64,000 nt of DNA from Streptomyces humidus (GCF_014649655.1 NZ_BMTL01000006.1:1-64000), one strand, 5' to 3'. Numbered from the stretch's first letter, positions 27,480 to 36,360 are shown. The notes: a model not told the origin generated them from the letters alone. Translations and numbers: made by a program.

Positions 27480-28646
27480 ATGACCTCGAACGACGCCTCC
27501 CCACCTGTCTCCGGCGGCTCAGCCGGTCGCAGGCGTGCGCTGGGGCGCGGACCGGGATCGGGGCCGTCGCGCGGACCGACGCCCGAGGCGCCCGCACCGG
27601 CGCCCCCGGGCGGGCCGGGGCCGAAGGCCCGTGAGCCGGCCGCGGCGGGGCCCAAAGCCCCGGGCGGGGATGCCCGGGATGCCGGGGCAGCGGATCGGGG
27701 CGCCACGGGACCGGAAGCGGCGGGCACGGATGCGGTGGCGTCGGGGGCCGTCGGAGCGGCCGCGGACACGGTCGCCGGCGGGGAAGCCGCGAAGGCGGCT
27801 GTCCCGGAGTCCGGTCCCGTGCCGCAGGACGCGCCCGACGGAGTCTTCAAGGTCAGGCTCGCGAACTTCGAGGGGCCCTTCGACCTGCTCCTCCAGCTGA
27901 TCTCCAAGCACAAGCTGGACGTCACCGAGGTCGCGCTGTCGAAGGTCACCGACGAGTTCATGGCCCACATCCGGGCCATGGGCCCCGACTGGGACCTCGA
28001 CCAGACGACCGAGTTCCTCGTCGTGGCCGCCACGCTCCTCGATCTGAAGGCGGCCCGGCTGCTGCCCGCCGCCGAGGTCGAGGACGAGGCCGACCTCGCG
28101 CTGCTCGAGGCCCGCGACCTGCTCTTCGCCCGCCTGCTCCAGTACCGGGCCTACAAGCAGATCGCCGACATCCTCGCGCACCGGCTGGAGAGCGAGGGCC
28201 GCCGCTACCCCCGTACCGTCGGCCTCGAACCGCACCACGCCGCGCTGCTGCCCGAGGTGGTCATCAGCATCGGCGCGGAAGGGTTCGCGAAGCTCGCGGT
28301 CAAGGCGATGCAGCCCAGGGCCAAGCCGCAGGTGTACGTCGACCACATCCACGCACCGCTGGTGAGCGTGCAGGAGCAGGCCGGGATCGTCGTCGCCCGG
28401 CTGCGGGAGCTCGGCGAGGCCAGCTTCCGGTCGCTGGTCGAGGACACCGACGACACCCTCACCGTGGTGGCCCGTTTCCTCGCGCTGCTGGAGCTCTACC
28501 GCGAGAAGGCCGTCGCCCTGGACCAGGAGACCGCGCTGGGCGAGCTGCTGGTGCGCTGGACCGGCGGGGACGGGAACGCGCAGCCGACGGTCACCGACGA
28601 GTTCGACCGGCCGCCGGAGGAGCCCGGGAAGGAGACGCGGAAGTGA
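27480..28646 (+). CDS. scpA: Segregation and condensation protein A
   Basis: The 388-aa kleisin subunit of the SMC condensin complex has a Gly/Pro/Ala-rich extension (residues 1-118), then the ScpA domain: FKVRLANFEGPFDLLLQLI, HKLDVTEVALSKVTDEFMAH and TEFLVVAATLLDLKAARLLP in the helical N-domain, and the winged-helix C-domain with VARFLALLELYREKAVAL. ScpA usually has about 250-280 residues, so the extension is extra. It overlaps scpB by 4 bp (GTGA). Confidence 0.9.
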   Translation: MTSNDASPPVSGGSAGRRRALGRGPGSGPSRGPTPEAPAPAPPGGPGPKAREPAAAGPKAPGGDARDAGAADRGATGPEAAGTDAVASGAVGAAADTVAGGEAAKAAVPESGPVPQDAPDGVFKVRLANFEGPFDLLLQLISKHKLDVTEVALSKVTDEFMAHIRAMGPDWDLDQTTEFLVVAATLLDLKAARLLPAAEVEDEADLALLEARDLLFARLLQYRAYKQIADILAHRLESEGRRYPRTVGLEPHHAALLPEVVISIGAEGFAKLAVKAMQPRAKPQVYVDHIHAPLVSVQEQAGIVVARLRELGEASFRSLVEDTDDTLTVVARFLALLELYREKAVALDQETALGELLVRWTGGDGNAQPTVTDEFDRPPEEPGKETRK

Positions 28647-29269
28647 GCGAGGAGACCGTAGCCGCGCTGGATCTGAAGCCGGCCCTGGAGGCCGTCCTGA
28701 TGGTCGTCGACGAGCCCGCGACCGAGGAGCATCTCGCGAAGATCCTCCAGCGGCCCCGGCGGCAGGTCGCCGACGCGCTGCGCGAGCTGGCCGACGAGTA
28801 CACCGTGCAGGGGCGCGGCTTCGAGCTCAGGCTCGTCGCGGGCGGCTGGCGGTTCTACACCCGCCCCGAGTACGCGGCGGCCGTCGAGGGCTTCGTCCTG
28901 GACGGCCAGCAGACCCGGCTCACCCAGGCGGCGCTGGAGACCCTCGCGGTCGTCGCCTACCGCCAGCCGGTCAGCCGCAGCAGGGTCTCCGCGGTGCGCG
29001 GGGTGAACTGCGACGGTGTGATGCGCACCCTGCTCCAGCGCGGTCTGGTGGAGGAGGCGGGCGCGGAACCCGAAACAGGTGCGATCCTGTACGTGACGAC
29101 GAACTACTTTCTGGAGCGGATGGGCCTGCGCGGTCTGGACGAGCTCCCGGAGCTCGCGCCCTTCCTTCCGGAGGCGGCGGCGATCGAGGCCGAGACCCAG
29201 GAGGGCGTGCCGTCGTTCGATCCGGACGCTCCGGATTCCGAGGACGCAGACGACAAGACGGAACTTTGA
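28643..29269 (+). CDS. scpB: Segregation and condensation protein B
   Basis: The 208-aa protein has two winged-helix domains typical of ScpB: LKPALEAVLMVVDEPAT, RQVADALRELADEY and GFELRLVAGGWRF in the first, then TQAALETLAVVAYRQPVSR and VSAVRGVNCDGVMRTLLQRGLV in the second. It ends in an acidic tail. The GTG start overlaps the scpA stop and its stop overlaps the next ATG by one base (TGATG), so the operon is translationally coupled throughout. ScpB dimers stabilise ScpA on SMC. Confidence 0.95.
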   Translation: MSEETVAALDLKPALEAVLMVVDEPATEEHLAKILQRPRRQVADALRELADEYTVQGRGFELRLVAGGWRFYTRPEYAAAVEGFVLDGQQTRLTQAALETLAVVAYRQPVSRSRVSAVRGVNCDGVMRTLLQRGLVEEAGAEPETGAILYVTTNYFLERMGLRGLDELPELAPFLPEAAAIEAETQEGVPSFDPDAPDSEDADDKTEL

Positions 29270-30390
29270 TGCGAAGCAGCAGCGGCAGGAACAGCAGCGG
29301 AAACAACGGCGGGAGCCGTGGTGGCAACAGCGGCGGCCGCGGCGGGAGCAGCGGCGGCCGCGGTAACCACCGCGGCGCCGGGAACGCCCGCGACGACAAG
29401 CAGGGCGGGCGGCCGAAGAACCCCCGCCCCGAGGAGCGGCGCTACGACGTCGGCCCCGGCGGCACCCACGAGGGTCCGAAGTCCGGTCGGGGCGCGTCCG
29501 CGCGCGGCGGCGCCAAGGGCGGCCCCAAGCAGGGTCAGGGCACCGGGCGCGGCCGTTCCGTCCCGGCGACCTCCCGGGAGTACGAGGCGAGGGCGGAGGA
29601 GCGCAACCGCGAGCGCTACGCGGGCAAGAAGGACGTCAAGCTGCCCAAGACCTTCCCGGGCGCCGAGCAGGAGGGCGAGCGGCTGCAGAAGATCCTCGCG
29701 CGCGCGGGCTACGGCTCCCGGCGGGCCTGCGAGGAGCTGATCGAGCAGGCGCGCGTCGAGGTCAACGGCGAGATCGTCCTGGAGCAGGGCAAGCGGGTCG
29801 ACCCGGAGAAGGACGAGGTCAAGGTCGACGGCCTGACCGTCGCGACACAGTCGTACCAGTTCTTCTCGCTGAACAAGCCGGCCGGCGTCGTCTCCACGAT
29901 GGAGGACAACGAGGGCCGTCAGTGTCTCGGCGACTACGTCACCAACCGTGAGACGCGGCTGTTCCACGTGGGCCGGCTCGACACCGAGACCGAGGGCGTC
30001 ATCCTGCTCACCAACCACGGCGAGCTCGCCCACCGGCTGACCCACCCCAAGTACGGCGTGAAGAAGGTCTACCTCGCGCACATCGTCGGCCCGATCCCGC
30101 GCGACCTGGGCAAGAAGCTCAAGGACGGCATCCAGCTGGAGGACGGCTACGCGAAGGCGGACCACTTCCGCGTCGTCGAGCAGACCGGCAAGAACTACCT
30201 GGTCGAGGTGACCCTGCACGAGGGCCGCAAGCACATCGTGCGCCGGATGCTGGCCGAGGCCGGCTTCCCGGTCGACAAGCTGGTGCGCGTCGCCTTCGGG
30301 CCGATCACCCTGGGCGACCAGAAGTCGGGCTGGCTGCGCCGGCTGTCCAACACCGAGGTCGGCATGCTGATGAAGGAAGTCGACCTCTAG
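29269..30390 (+). CDS. RluB-type rRNA pseudouridine synthase
   Basis: The 373-aa protein has a disordered, Gly/Arg/Asn/Ser-rich N-terminal tail (residues 1-105, with repeated GGRG motifs), an S4 domain (about 125-185: RLQKILARAGYGSRRACEEL) and a TruA/RsuA-type catalytic domain with the active-site Asp in HVGRLDTETEGVILLTNHGE. It belongs to the RsuA/RluB/E/F group; the RluB target in E. coli is 23S U2605. It is coupled to scpB, an arrangement conserved across many bacteria. A TTG three bases upstream is a less likely start. Confidence 0.9.
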   Translation: MRSSSGRNSSGNNGGSRGGNSGGRGGSSGGRGNHRGAGNARDDKQGGRPKNPRPEERRYDVGPGGTHEGPKSGRGASARGGAKGGPKQGQGTGRGRSVPATSREYEARAEERNRERYAGKKDVKLPKTFPGAEQEGERLQKILARAGYGSRRACEELIEQARVEVNGEIVLEQGKRVDPEKDEVKVDGLTVATQSYQFFSLNKPAGVVSTMEDNEGRQCLGDYVTNRETRLFHVGRLDTETEGVILLTNHGELAHRLTHPKYGVKKVYLAHIVGPIPRDLGKKLKDGIQLEDGYAKADHFRVVEQTGKNYLVEVTLHEGRKHIVRRMLAEAGFPVDKLVRVAFGPITLGDQKSGWLRRLSNTEVGMLMKEVDL

Positions 30391-30426
30391 GAACTCCTGA
30401 GGCTCCACTTCTGAGCCTCCCAGGGC

Positions 30427-30482
30427 TTGTGCGCGCGGCCACCCCCTTTTTATAGTCGTGATGACTATAAAAAGGGGGTGGC
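30427..30482 (+). promoter_or_regulatory. Promoter overlapped by a perfect palindromic operator (probable NrtR box)
   Basis: A perfect palindrome with 20-bp arms (30438-30457 and 30463-30482) surrounds a GTGAT centre; its core is TATAGTC-N5-GACTATA. TATAGT at 30451-30456 also reads as a -10 hexamer, with TTGTGC (30427-30432) 18 nt upstream as a -35. The right arm contains the GGGGG that would serve as ribosome-binding site for the ATG at 30487. A dimeric repressor bound here would block the promoter, and as RNA the element would hide the ribosome-binding site. Autoregulation by the adjacent NrtR-type gene is the simplest reading. Confidence 0.75.
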
Positions 30483-30486
30483 TGTC

Positions 30487-31221
30487 ATGCGGGGCCACGA
30501 CCGGCACGCCTATGACAAGTACGCCTACGAGCCCTTCGCCGTCACCGTCGACCTCGCCGTCCTCACGCTCCGCGCGGGCGCCCTGCACGTCCTGCTCGTC
30601 GAGCGCGGCCAGGAGCCCTATGCCGGCCGCTGGGCGCTGCCCGGCGGCTTCGTGCTGCCGGACGAGTCCGCGGAGACCGCCGCCCGGCGCGAACTGGCCG
30701 AGGAGACCGGCCTGAAGGACGTCTCCGGACTCCACCTGGAGCAGCTGCGCACCTACAGCGAGCCCGGCCGCGACCCCCGGATGCGGGTCGTCTCCGTCGC
30801 CTTCGCCGCCCTGCTGCCCCACGCCCCCGAGCCCACCGGCGGCGGCGACGCCCTCCAGGCGCGCTGGCAGCCGTACGAGGACGTCGGGCCGCTCGCCTTC
30901 GACCATGACCGGATCCTGGCCGACGCCCACGACCGGATCGGCGCCGACCTCGAGCGCACCTGCCTCGCGACCGCCTTCTGCCCGCCCGAGTTCACCCTCG
31001 GCGAGCTCCAGCAGGTCTACGAGACCGTGTGGGGGACCGGCCTCGACCGGCCCAACTTCCGCCGCAAGGTGCTCGCCACCCCCGGCTTCGTCGAGCCCGT
31101 GCCCGGTGGCGCGCGCCTGACCGGCGGCCGGGGCAAGCCCGCCGCCCTCTACCGCGCGGGCCCCGCCACCGCACTCCACCCGCCCCTGCTGCGACCGCCC
31201 CGGGAAGGACGATCCGCATGA
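30487..31221 (+). CDS. NrtR-type transcriptional regulator (Nudix domain plus winged helix)
   Basis: The 244-aa protein has a Nudix-like domain (residues about 18-150: VTVDLAVLTLRAG, GRWALPGGFVLPDESAETA, RELAEETGLKDV), retaining much of the Nudix box. A C-terminal winged helix follows (about 160-225: FTLGELQQVYETVWGTGLDRPNFRRKV, in outline). This is the architecture of NrtR regulators, which sense ADP-ribose or related NAD metabolites and repress NAD metabolism genes. It lies directly behind a near-perfect operator and overlaps the ADP-ribosylglycohydrolase gene by 4 bp (ATGA). Enzymatic Nudix activity cannot be excluded. Confidence 0.85.
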   Translation: MRGHDRHAYDKYAYEPFAVTVDLAVLTLRAGALHVLLVERGQEPYAGRWALPGGFVLPDESAETAARRELAEETGLKDVSGLHLEQLRTYSEPGRDPRMRVVSVAFAALLPHAPEPTGGGDALQARWQPYEDVGPLAFDHDRILADAHDRIGADLERTCLATAFCPPEFTLGELQQVYETVWGTGLDRPNFRRKVLATPGFVEPVPGGARLTGGRGKPAALYRAGPATALHPPLLRPPREGRSA

Positions 31222-32240
31222 CCACCACGACCACCGTCAGAAAGCGCGCCACCGGGTCCCTGCTGGGCCTCGCGCTCGGGGACGCGCTCGGGTTCCCCAC
31301 CGAGTTCAACGACGTCCCCTCGATCCTCGCCAAGTGCGGGCCCTGGCGGGAGATGGACCTGCCCGAGCGCGCCTTCGTCTCCGACGACACCCAGATGACC
31401 CTCGCGCTGGGGCGCGCCCTGCGGACCGCCATGGACCGCGGGCTCCTCGTGCCGACGTCGCTGCTGCGGCCGCTGCGGGAGGAGTTCGTGGACTGGTACC
31501 GGTCGCCGGACAACAACCGGGCGCCGGGCCGCACCTGCATGACCGCCTGCGACCTCCTCGAGGACGAGCGGCGCCTGTGGCAGGACGCCGCCCAGATCGG
31601 CTCCAAGGGCTGCGGCGCCAATATGCGCGTCGCGCCGATCGGTCTCGTCCCCGGCCTCAGCGACGAGCAGCGGGCCGGGGCGGCCCAGCTCCAGTCCGCC
31701 CTCACCCACGGACACCCCACCGCGCTCGCCGCCTCCGACCTCACCGCCCACGCCGTACGCCTCCTCGTCCAGGGGGCCGACCCGGCCGCCCTGGTCGGGC
31801 TGCTGCGCTCGTACGCCCTCGACAACCGCTCCCGCTACCACGAGCGCTGGCTCGGCGATCTGTGGACCCGCAGCCAGGACCCCAGTGCGGAGCACTTCAT
31901 CGCGCGCGGCTGGGACGAGTGCCTGGCCGTGCTGGGACGTCTCCAGGAGACGCTGCGCCACCCGTCGCCCGAGACGGACCCCTGTCTCGCGGCCGGGCAG
32001 GGGTGGATCGCCGAGGAGGCCCTGGCCGCCGGCCTGCTGTGCTTCCTGCTCTTCCCCGACGAGCCGCTGACCGTGCTGCGCCGGGCCGCCTGCTCGTCCG
32101 GGGACTCCGACTCCATCGCCTGTCTGGCGGGCGCGTTCGCGGGCGCGTACGCCGGAGCCGACGCCTGGCCGTCGGAATGGGCGGACCGGATCGAGTACCA
32201 GGGCGAACTGGTGACGCTCGGGGCCCTGTGGGACCAGTGA
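31218..32240 (+). CDS. ADP-ribosylglycohydrolase family protein
   Basis: The 340-aa protein is a DraG/ARH-type hydrolase that removes ADP-ribose from proteins or small molecules. It has the N-terminal GSLLGLALGDALGFPTEF, the metal-binding SDDTQMTLAL (Asp-Asp-Thr) motif near residue 55 and the C-terminal CSSGDSDSIACLAGAFAGA motif with the second metal-binding Asp set. It is coupled to the NrtR-type gene, so its product (ADP-ribose) may be the ligand of its own regulator. Target substrates are unknown. Confidence 0.9.
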   Translation: MTTTTTVRKRATGSLLGLALGDALGFPTEFNDVPSILAKCGPWREMDLPERAFVSDDTQMTLALGRALRTAMDRGLLVPTSLLRPLREEFVDWYRSPDNNRAPGRTCMTACDLLEDERRLWQDAAQIGSKGCGANMRVAPIGLVPGLSDEQRAGAAQLQSALTHGHPTALAASDLTAHAVRLLVQGADPAALVGLLRSYALDNRSRYHERWLGDLWTRSQDPSAEHFIARGWDECLAVLGRLQETLRHPSPETDPCLAAGQGWIAEEALAAGLLCFLLFPDEPLTVLRRAACSSGDSDSIACLAGAFAGAYAGADAWPSEWADRIEYQGELVTLGALWDQ

Positions 32241-32260
32241 GCCGGTGACCCGGCGGGCGC

Positions 32261-32692
32261 TCAGGCCAGGCTGATCGAGCCGCGCTCGACCGTGATCTTC
32301 TCGGCGGGGAGCGGCCTGGGCGCCGGGCCGCCGGCCACCGAGCCGTCCGTGATGCGGAACTCGCTCCCGTGACAGGGGCAGTGGATGATGCCGTCGGCGA
32401 CACTGCCGACCGTGCAGCCCAGGTGCGTGCAGATCGCGGAGAACGCCTTGAAGTCGCCCTTCGCCGGCTGGGTGACGACAACCTTCCGGTCGGCGAAGAT
32501 CCTGCCGCCGCCGACGGGGATGTCGGCCGTCTTCGCCAGCTCCTGGCCGGCGCCGGCGTTCGAGGACCTGTCGGACGAGGACGAGCCGCTGTCGCCGTAC
32601 TTGCCGCAGGCCGCGGTGAGCGCCGCTGCCGCGCCGCCCGTCGCCAAAAGAACCGTGCGTCGTGTCGTGCGTCGTGCCGGGGGGAGGGTCAT
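32261..32692 (-). CDS. Rieske [2Fe-2S] protein, Tat-exported lipoprotein
   Basis: The 143-aa protein begins with a twin-arginine signal, RRTTRRTVLLATGGAAAALTAAC, in which the final Cys forms a lipobox-like site (LTAAC). A Ser/Gly linker follows, then a Rieske domain with the two cluster motifs CTHLGC (Cys and His) and CPCHGSEF (Cys and His). It is probably anchored on the outer face of the membrane. Partner proteins are not adjacent: it is convergent to the ADP-ribosylglycohydrolase gene, and the redox role is unknown. Confidence 0.9.
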   Translation of the reverse strand: MTLPPARRTTRRTVLLATGGAAAALTAACGKYGDSGSSSSDRSSNAGAGQELAKTADIPVGGGRIFADRKVVVTQPAKGDFKAFSAICTHLGCTVGSVADGIIHCPCHGSEFRITDGSVAGGPAPRPLPAEKITVERGSISLA

Positions 32693-33270
32693 GTCGTCAC
32701 TCCGAACGTGCGGAAGAACCAGAGGGCGTCAGGCGAGCCGGACCACCGTCAGAACGGCGAAGAGGGTCCGCCTACGCGAGGCAGCAGCCGTCCCGGGCGT
32801 CGCTCCCGGCCGGGCAGCAGCATCTTGGCACTGAACGCACCCGAGAAGAAGCAAGCCCCGGGAGCGAGCCCCGGAAGAAGCAAGCCCCGGGAGAAGCAGG
32901 CAAGGACGGGGGTGCCCCATCACTCGTGTTCCGTACGTCTGCCACCCAAGCGCGTGCGGGCGGTGCACCGCAACCGGGGCCGCCATCGGAAAGGCGGCCC
33001 GGCCCGGCCGGCGGTGCGGCGCGGCGGACCACGCGGGGGCGGGCAGCTTCCCGTACCGCATCAGCGCCGAGACGAGCCGGACCGGGCGAAGAGCATCGCG
33101 GCCGACGCCGGCCCCGGCGCGGGCCGCACCCGTCGTGAAGGACGTCCGGGGGCGCCGCCGTCTCGGCACGCGGGCGGCGCGCACCGGACCGGCGCGGGCT
33201 GACTAGGCTGGATGCGGCAAGTGCCGTAGCCGAGCACCTGCGTCAGCACACTTCAGCGAGGAGCAGCGCC
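32693..33270. other. 578-bp intergenic region with a 20-bp direct repeat
   Basis: GAAGAAGCAAGCCCCGGGAG occurs at 32845-32864 and again at 32874-32893, within a run of CCCCGG motifs. Open frames on both strands here have poor codon use and no recognisable domain. A TAGGCT at 33204-33209 could be the -10 of the aroH operon. Confidence 0.5.
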
Positions 33271-33633
33271 GTGGCGGTACGAGCGGTCCGGGGAGCCGTC
33301 CAACTCGAGCGGGACGAGGCCGGCCACATGGACGAGCAGGTGGGCGCTCTGCTCACCGCCGTCCTGGAGCGCAACTCGCTCAGCGCCGACGACCTGATCA
33401 GCATCTGGTTCACGGCCACGCCCGACCTGCACAGCGACTTCCCGGCGGCCGCGGCCCGCAAGCTCGGCATCGTCGACGTGCCCCTGATCTGCGCCCAGGA
33501 GCTGGACATCGCGGGCGCCATGCCGCGGGTCGTGCGCATCCTCGCCCATGTGGAGTCCGACCGCCCGCGCGCCGACATCAGCCATGTCTACCTCGGCGCC
33601 GCGGCCGCCCTGCGCAAGGACATCGCCCAGTGA
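33271..33633 (+). CDS. aroH: Chorismate mutase, AroH class
   Basis: The 120-aa enzyme converts chorismate to prephenate. It is an AroH-type trimeric mutase: VRAVRGAVQLERDEAGHM at the start, SADDLISIWFTATPDLHSDFPA in the middle (cut here into its two halves DDLISIWFTATPDL and DFPAAAARKLG) and PRVVRILAHVE with the catalytic Arg, then HVYLGAAAALR. The GTG at 33271 has CGAGGAG upstream. Its stop overlaps the tyrA start (GTGA), pairing the two steps to 4-hydroxyphenylpyruvate. Confidence 0.9.
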   Translation: MAVRAVRGAVQLERDEAGHMDEQVGALLTAVLERNSLSADDLISIWFTATPDLHSDFPAAAARKLGIVDVPLICAQELDIAGAMPRVVRILAHVESDRPRADISHVYLGAAAALRKDIAQ

Positions 33634-34715
33634 GGAGCGCGCTGGTCATCGGAACCGGGCTGATCGGCACCTCCGCCGCCCTGGCCCTGGCCCAGCGGGG
33701 CGTCGCCGTGCACCTCGCCGACCACGACCGCGAGCAGGCCCGCACGGCGGCCGCGCTGGGCGCAGGCTCCGACGAGGAGCCCGAGGGCCCGGTCGACCTC
33801 GCGATCGTGGCCGCCCCGCCCGCCCATGTCGCCGCCGTGCTCGCGGACGCGATGCGCCGGGGGGTGGCCCGCGGGTACCTCGACGTGGCCAGCGTCAAGG
33901 GCGGCCCTCGGCGGGAGCTGGAGGCGCTCGGCCTCGACCTGTCGGCGTACATCGGCACGCACCCCATGTCGGGCCGCGAGAAGTCGGGGCCGCTGGCGGC
34001 GACCGGCGACCTCTTCGAGGGCCGCCCCTGGGTGCTGACGCCGACCCGGGACACCGACACCGAGGTGCTGAACCTCGCACTGGAACTGGTCTCGCACTGC
34101 CGTGCCGTCCCGGTGGTGATGGACGCCGACGCCCACGACCGCGCCGTGGCGCTCGTCTCCCACATGCCCCACCTGGTCTCCAGCATGGTCGCGGCGCGTC
34201 TGGAGCACGCCGACGAGGCCGCCGTGCGGTTGTGCGGACAGGGCATCCGGGACGTCACCCGGATCGCCGCCTCCGACCCCCGGATGTGGATCGACATCCT
34301 CTCCGCGAACCCCGGACCGGTCGCCGACCTGCTCACCGACGTCGCCGCCGACCTGGAGGAGACCGTCCAGGCCCTGCGCGCCCTGCAGTCCTCCGACGAT
34401 GCGAAGCGGCGCGAGGGCGCCGGCGGCGTCGAGGACGTCCTGCGCCGCGGCAACGCGGGCCAGGTCCGCGTCCCCGGCAAGCACGGAGCGGCTCCGCGCG
34501 TCTACGAGGTCGTCGCGGTGCTGATCGACGACCAGCCGGGGCAGCTGGCCCGCATCTTCGCCGACGCCGGGCAGGCGGGCGTCAACGTCGAGGACGTCCG
34601 CATCGAGCATGCGACGGGGCAGCAGGCGGGCCTGGTGCAGCTGATGGTCGAGCCGAAGTCGGCGCCGGTCCTCTCGGCGGCGTTGCGGGAACGGGGCTGG
34701 GCGATCCGTCAGTAG
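33630..34715 (+). CDS. tyrA: Prephenate dehydrogenase
   Basis: The 361-aa enzyme has an N-terminal Rossmann domain (ALVIGTGLIGTSAALAL), the prephenate-binding HPMSGREKSG motif and SHMPHLVSSMVAARL. A C-terminal ACT-like domain follows (about 285-361: YEVVAVLIDDQPGQLARIFADAGQ, in outline), probably for tyrosine feedback. It is translationally coupled to aroH and followed after 218 bp by cmk. It makes 4-hydroxyphenylpyruvate for tyrosine synthesis. Confidence 0.95.
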   Translation: MRSALVIGTGLIGTSAALALAQRGVAVHLADHDREQARTAAALGAGSDEEPEGPVDLAIVAAPPAHVAAVLADAMRRGVARGYLDVASVKGGPRRELEALGLDLSAYIGTHPMSGREKSGPLAATGDLFEGRPWVLTPTRDTDTEVLNLALELVSHCRAVPVVMDADAHDRAVALVSHMPHLVSSMVAARLEHADEAAVRLCGQGIRDVTRIAASDPRMWIDILSANPGPVADLLTDVAADLEETVQALRALQSSDDAKRREGAGGVEDVLRRGNAGQVRVPGKHGAAPRVYEVVAVLIDDQPGQLARIFADAGQAGVNVEDVRIEHATGQQAGLVQLMVEPKSAPVLSAALRERGWAIRQ

Positions 34716-34932
34716 GCGCGAGACGCCGCGGGCCGCCGCCTCGGGGCCCGTTCCGGCCGTGGGGAAACCCGAAGCGGGAGGCGCCGGAGGGCCTCTGCCG
34801 GGGCCTGCGGGGGGCCGAGGCCGGCCGGGCGTCCCCCGTGCGGCCGGACGAGTGACGAGCGGCCGGTAACCTGGTACGGGGCACAGTCGCGCCCCGTACC
34901 TCCACCGCCTCGCACCAGGAAGGTGTCCCTCC

Positions 34933-35619
34933 GTGGAAAACGGCGCCGCCCAGCCCGTGATCGTCGCCATCGACGGTCCGTCCGGCACCGGCAAGTCGAG
35001 CACGTCCAAGGCCGTGGCCGGCCGCCTCGGCCTGAGCTACCTGGACACCGGCGCCCAGTACCGGGCGATCACCTGGTGGATGGTGAACAACGGGATCGAC
35101 ATCGAGGACCCCTCCGCGATCGCGGCCGTCACCGACAAGCCCGAGATCGTCTCCGGCACCGACCCGGCCCACCCGACCATCACGGTCGACGGCGTCGACG
35201 TGGCCGGACCGATCCGCACCCAGGAGGTCACCTCCAAGGTCAGCGCGGTGAGCGCGGTGCCCGAGGTGCGGGCCCGGATCACCGAGCTGCAGCGCTCGCT
35301 GGCCGCTGCCGCGGACCAGGGCATCGTCGTCGAGGGGCGGGACATCGGCACGACCGTGCTGCCCGACGCCGACCTGAAGATCTTCCTCACGGCCTCCCCT
35401 GAGGCCCGCGCCGCCCGCCGCAGCGGCGAGCTGAAGGGCGCGGACGTGAACAGCACCCGTGAGGCCCTGATCAAGCGCGACGCCGCGGACTCCTCCCGCA
35501 AGACCTCCCCGCTCGCCAAGGCGGACGACGCCGTCGAGGTGGACACCACCGCCCTGACGCTGACCCAGGTCATCGAGTGCGTCGTCACCCTCGTCGAGGA
35601 GAAGCGGGCCGCGCGGTGA
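34933..35619 (+). CDS. cmk: Cytidylate kinase
   Basis: The 228-aa kinase phosphorylates CMP and dCMP. It has the P-loop IDGPSGTGKSSTSK, YLDTGAQYRAIT, GRDIGTTVLPDADLKIFLTAS and RDAADSSRKTSPL, all characteristic of Cmk (the usual DTGAMYR is DTGAQYR here). The GTG at 34933 follows AGGAAGGTG. It overlaps the acyltransferase gene by 4 bp and lies in the common cmk-plsC-der arrangement. Confidence 0.95.
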   Translation: MENGAAQPVIVAIDGPSGTGKSSTSKAVAGRLGLSYLDTGAQYRAITWWMVNNGIDIEDPSAIAAVTDKPEIVSGTDPAHPTITVDGVDVAGPIRTQEVTSKVSAVSAVPEVRARITELQRSLAAAADQGIVVEGRDIGTTVLPDADLKIFLTASPEARAARRSGELKGADVNSTREALIKRDAADSSRKTSPLAKADDAVEVDTTALTLTQVIECVVTLVEEKRAAR

Positions 35620-36272
35620 CCTCGACGACGACCGTGCCCTCGGAGCGGGGTGCCGAGGTCGGGCGGCGCATCGGCGTCGGCCTGATGTACGGGCTGTTCA
35701 GGCCGCGCGTGCTCGGCGCCTGGAAGGTGCCGGTGAGCGGCCCGCTGATCTTCGCGATCAACCACGCGCACAACATCGACGGCCCGATGGTGATGGGCGT
35801 GGCGCCCCGGCCGACGCACTTCCTGATCAAGAAGGAAGCGTTCATCGGCCCGCTGGACCCCTTCCTGACCGGCATCGGCCAGCTCAAGGTCGACCGGGAC
35901 ACCACCGACCGCACGGCCATCACCCGCGCGCTGGGTGTGCTGGACAACGGCGGCGTCCTCGGCATCTTCCCGGAGGGCACCCGGGGCGACGGCGACTTCG
36001 CCGCCCTGCGCGCCGGGCTCGCCTACTTCGCCGTGCGCGGCGGGGCGCCGATCGTGCCCGTCGCCGTGCTGGGAAGCACGGAGCGCCGAGGACGGTTGAT
36101 AAAGGCACTGCCCCCGCTGCGCTCCCGCGTCGACGTCGTCTTCGGAGACGCGTTCGAGGCGGGCGACGGCAGCGGACGGCGCACCCGCAAGGCCCTGGAC
36201 GAGGCCACCGAACGCATTCAGAAGCAGCTCGCCGCGCACCTGGAAAACGCCAGGCGCCTGACGGGACGCTGA
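35616..36272 (+). CDS. Lysophospholipid (1-acylglycerol-3-phosphate-type) acyltransferase
   Basis: The 218-aa protein has the PlsC family motifs: the catalytic HX4D in NHAHNID, LIKKEAFIGPLDPFLT, FPEGTRG for acyl-acceptor binding and PIVPVAVLGS. No clear transmembrane helix precedes the motif, so it is probably a peripheral membrane enzyme. It starts with a GTG overlapping the cmk stop. In many actinobacteria this gene sits between cmk and der. Confidence 0.9.
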   Translation: MTSTTTVPSERGAEVGRRIGVGLMYGLFRPRVLGAWKVPVSGPLIFAINHAHNIDGPMVMGVAPRPTHFLIKKEAFIGPLDPFLTGIGQLKVDRDTTDRTAITRALGVLDNGGVLGIFPEGTRGDGDFAALRAGLAYFAVRGGAPIVPVAVLGSTERRGRLIKALPPLRSRVDVVFGDAFEAGDGSGRRTRKALDEATERIQKQLAAHLENARRLTGR

Positions 36273-36360
36273 GCGACACTGAACAACCGAGTAGTGGATC
36301 AACCCGGACAGAACGGGTGCTCCACCGATCACCACGAATGAACGACGAGGTACGGACTTC

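Noticed and set aside
32662..33184. Open frames on both strands in the 578-bp gap before aroH
   Set aside because: Arg/Ala/Gly/Pro-rich products, no third-position GC bias in a consistent frame and no domain.
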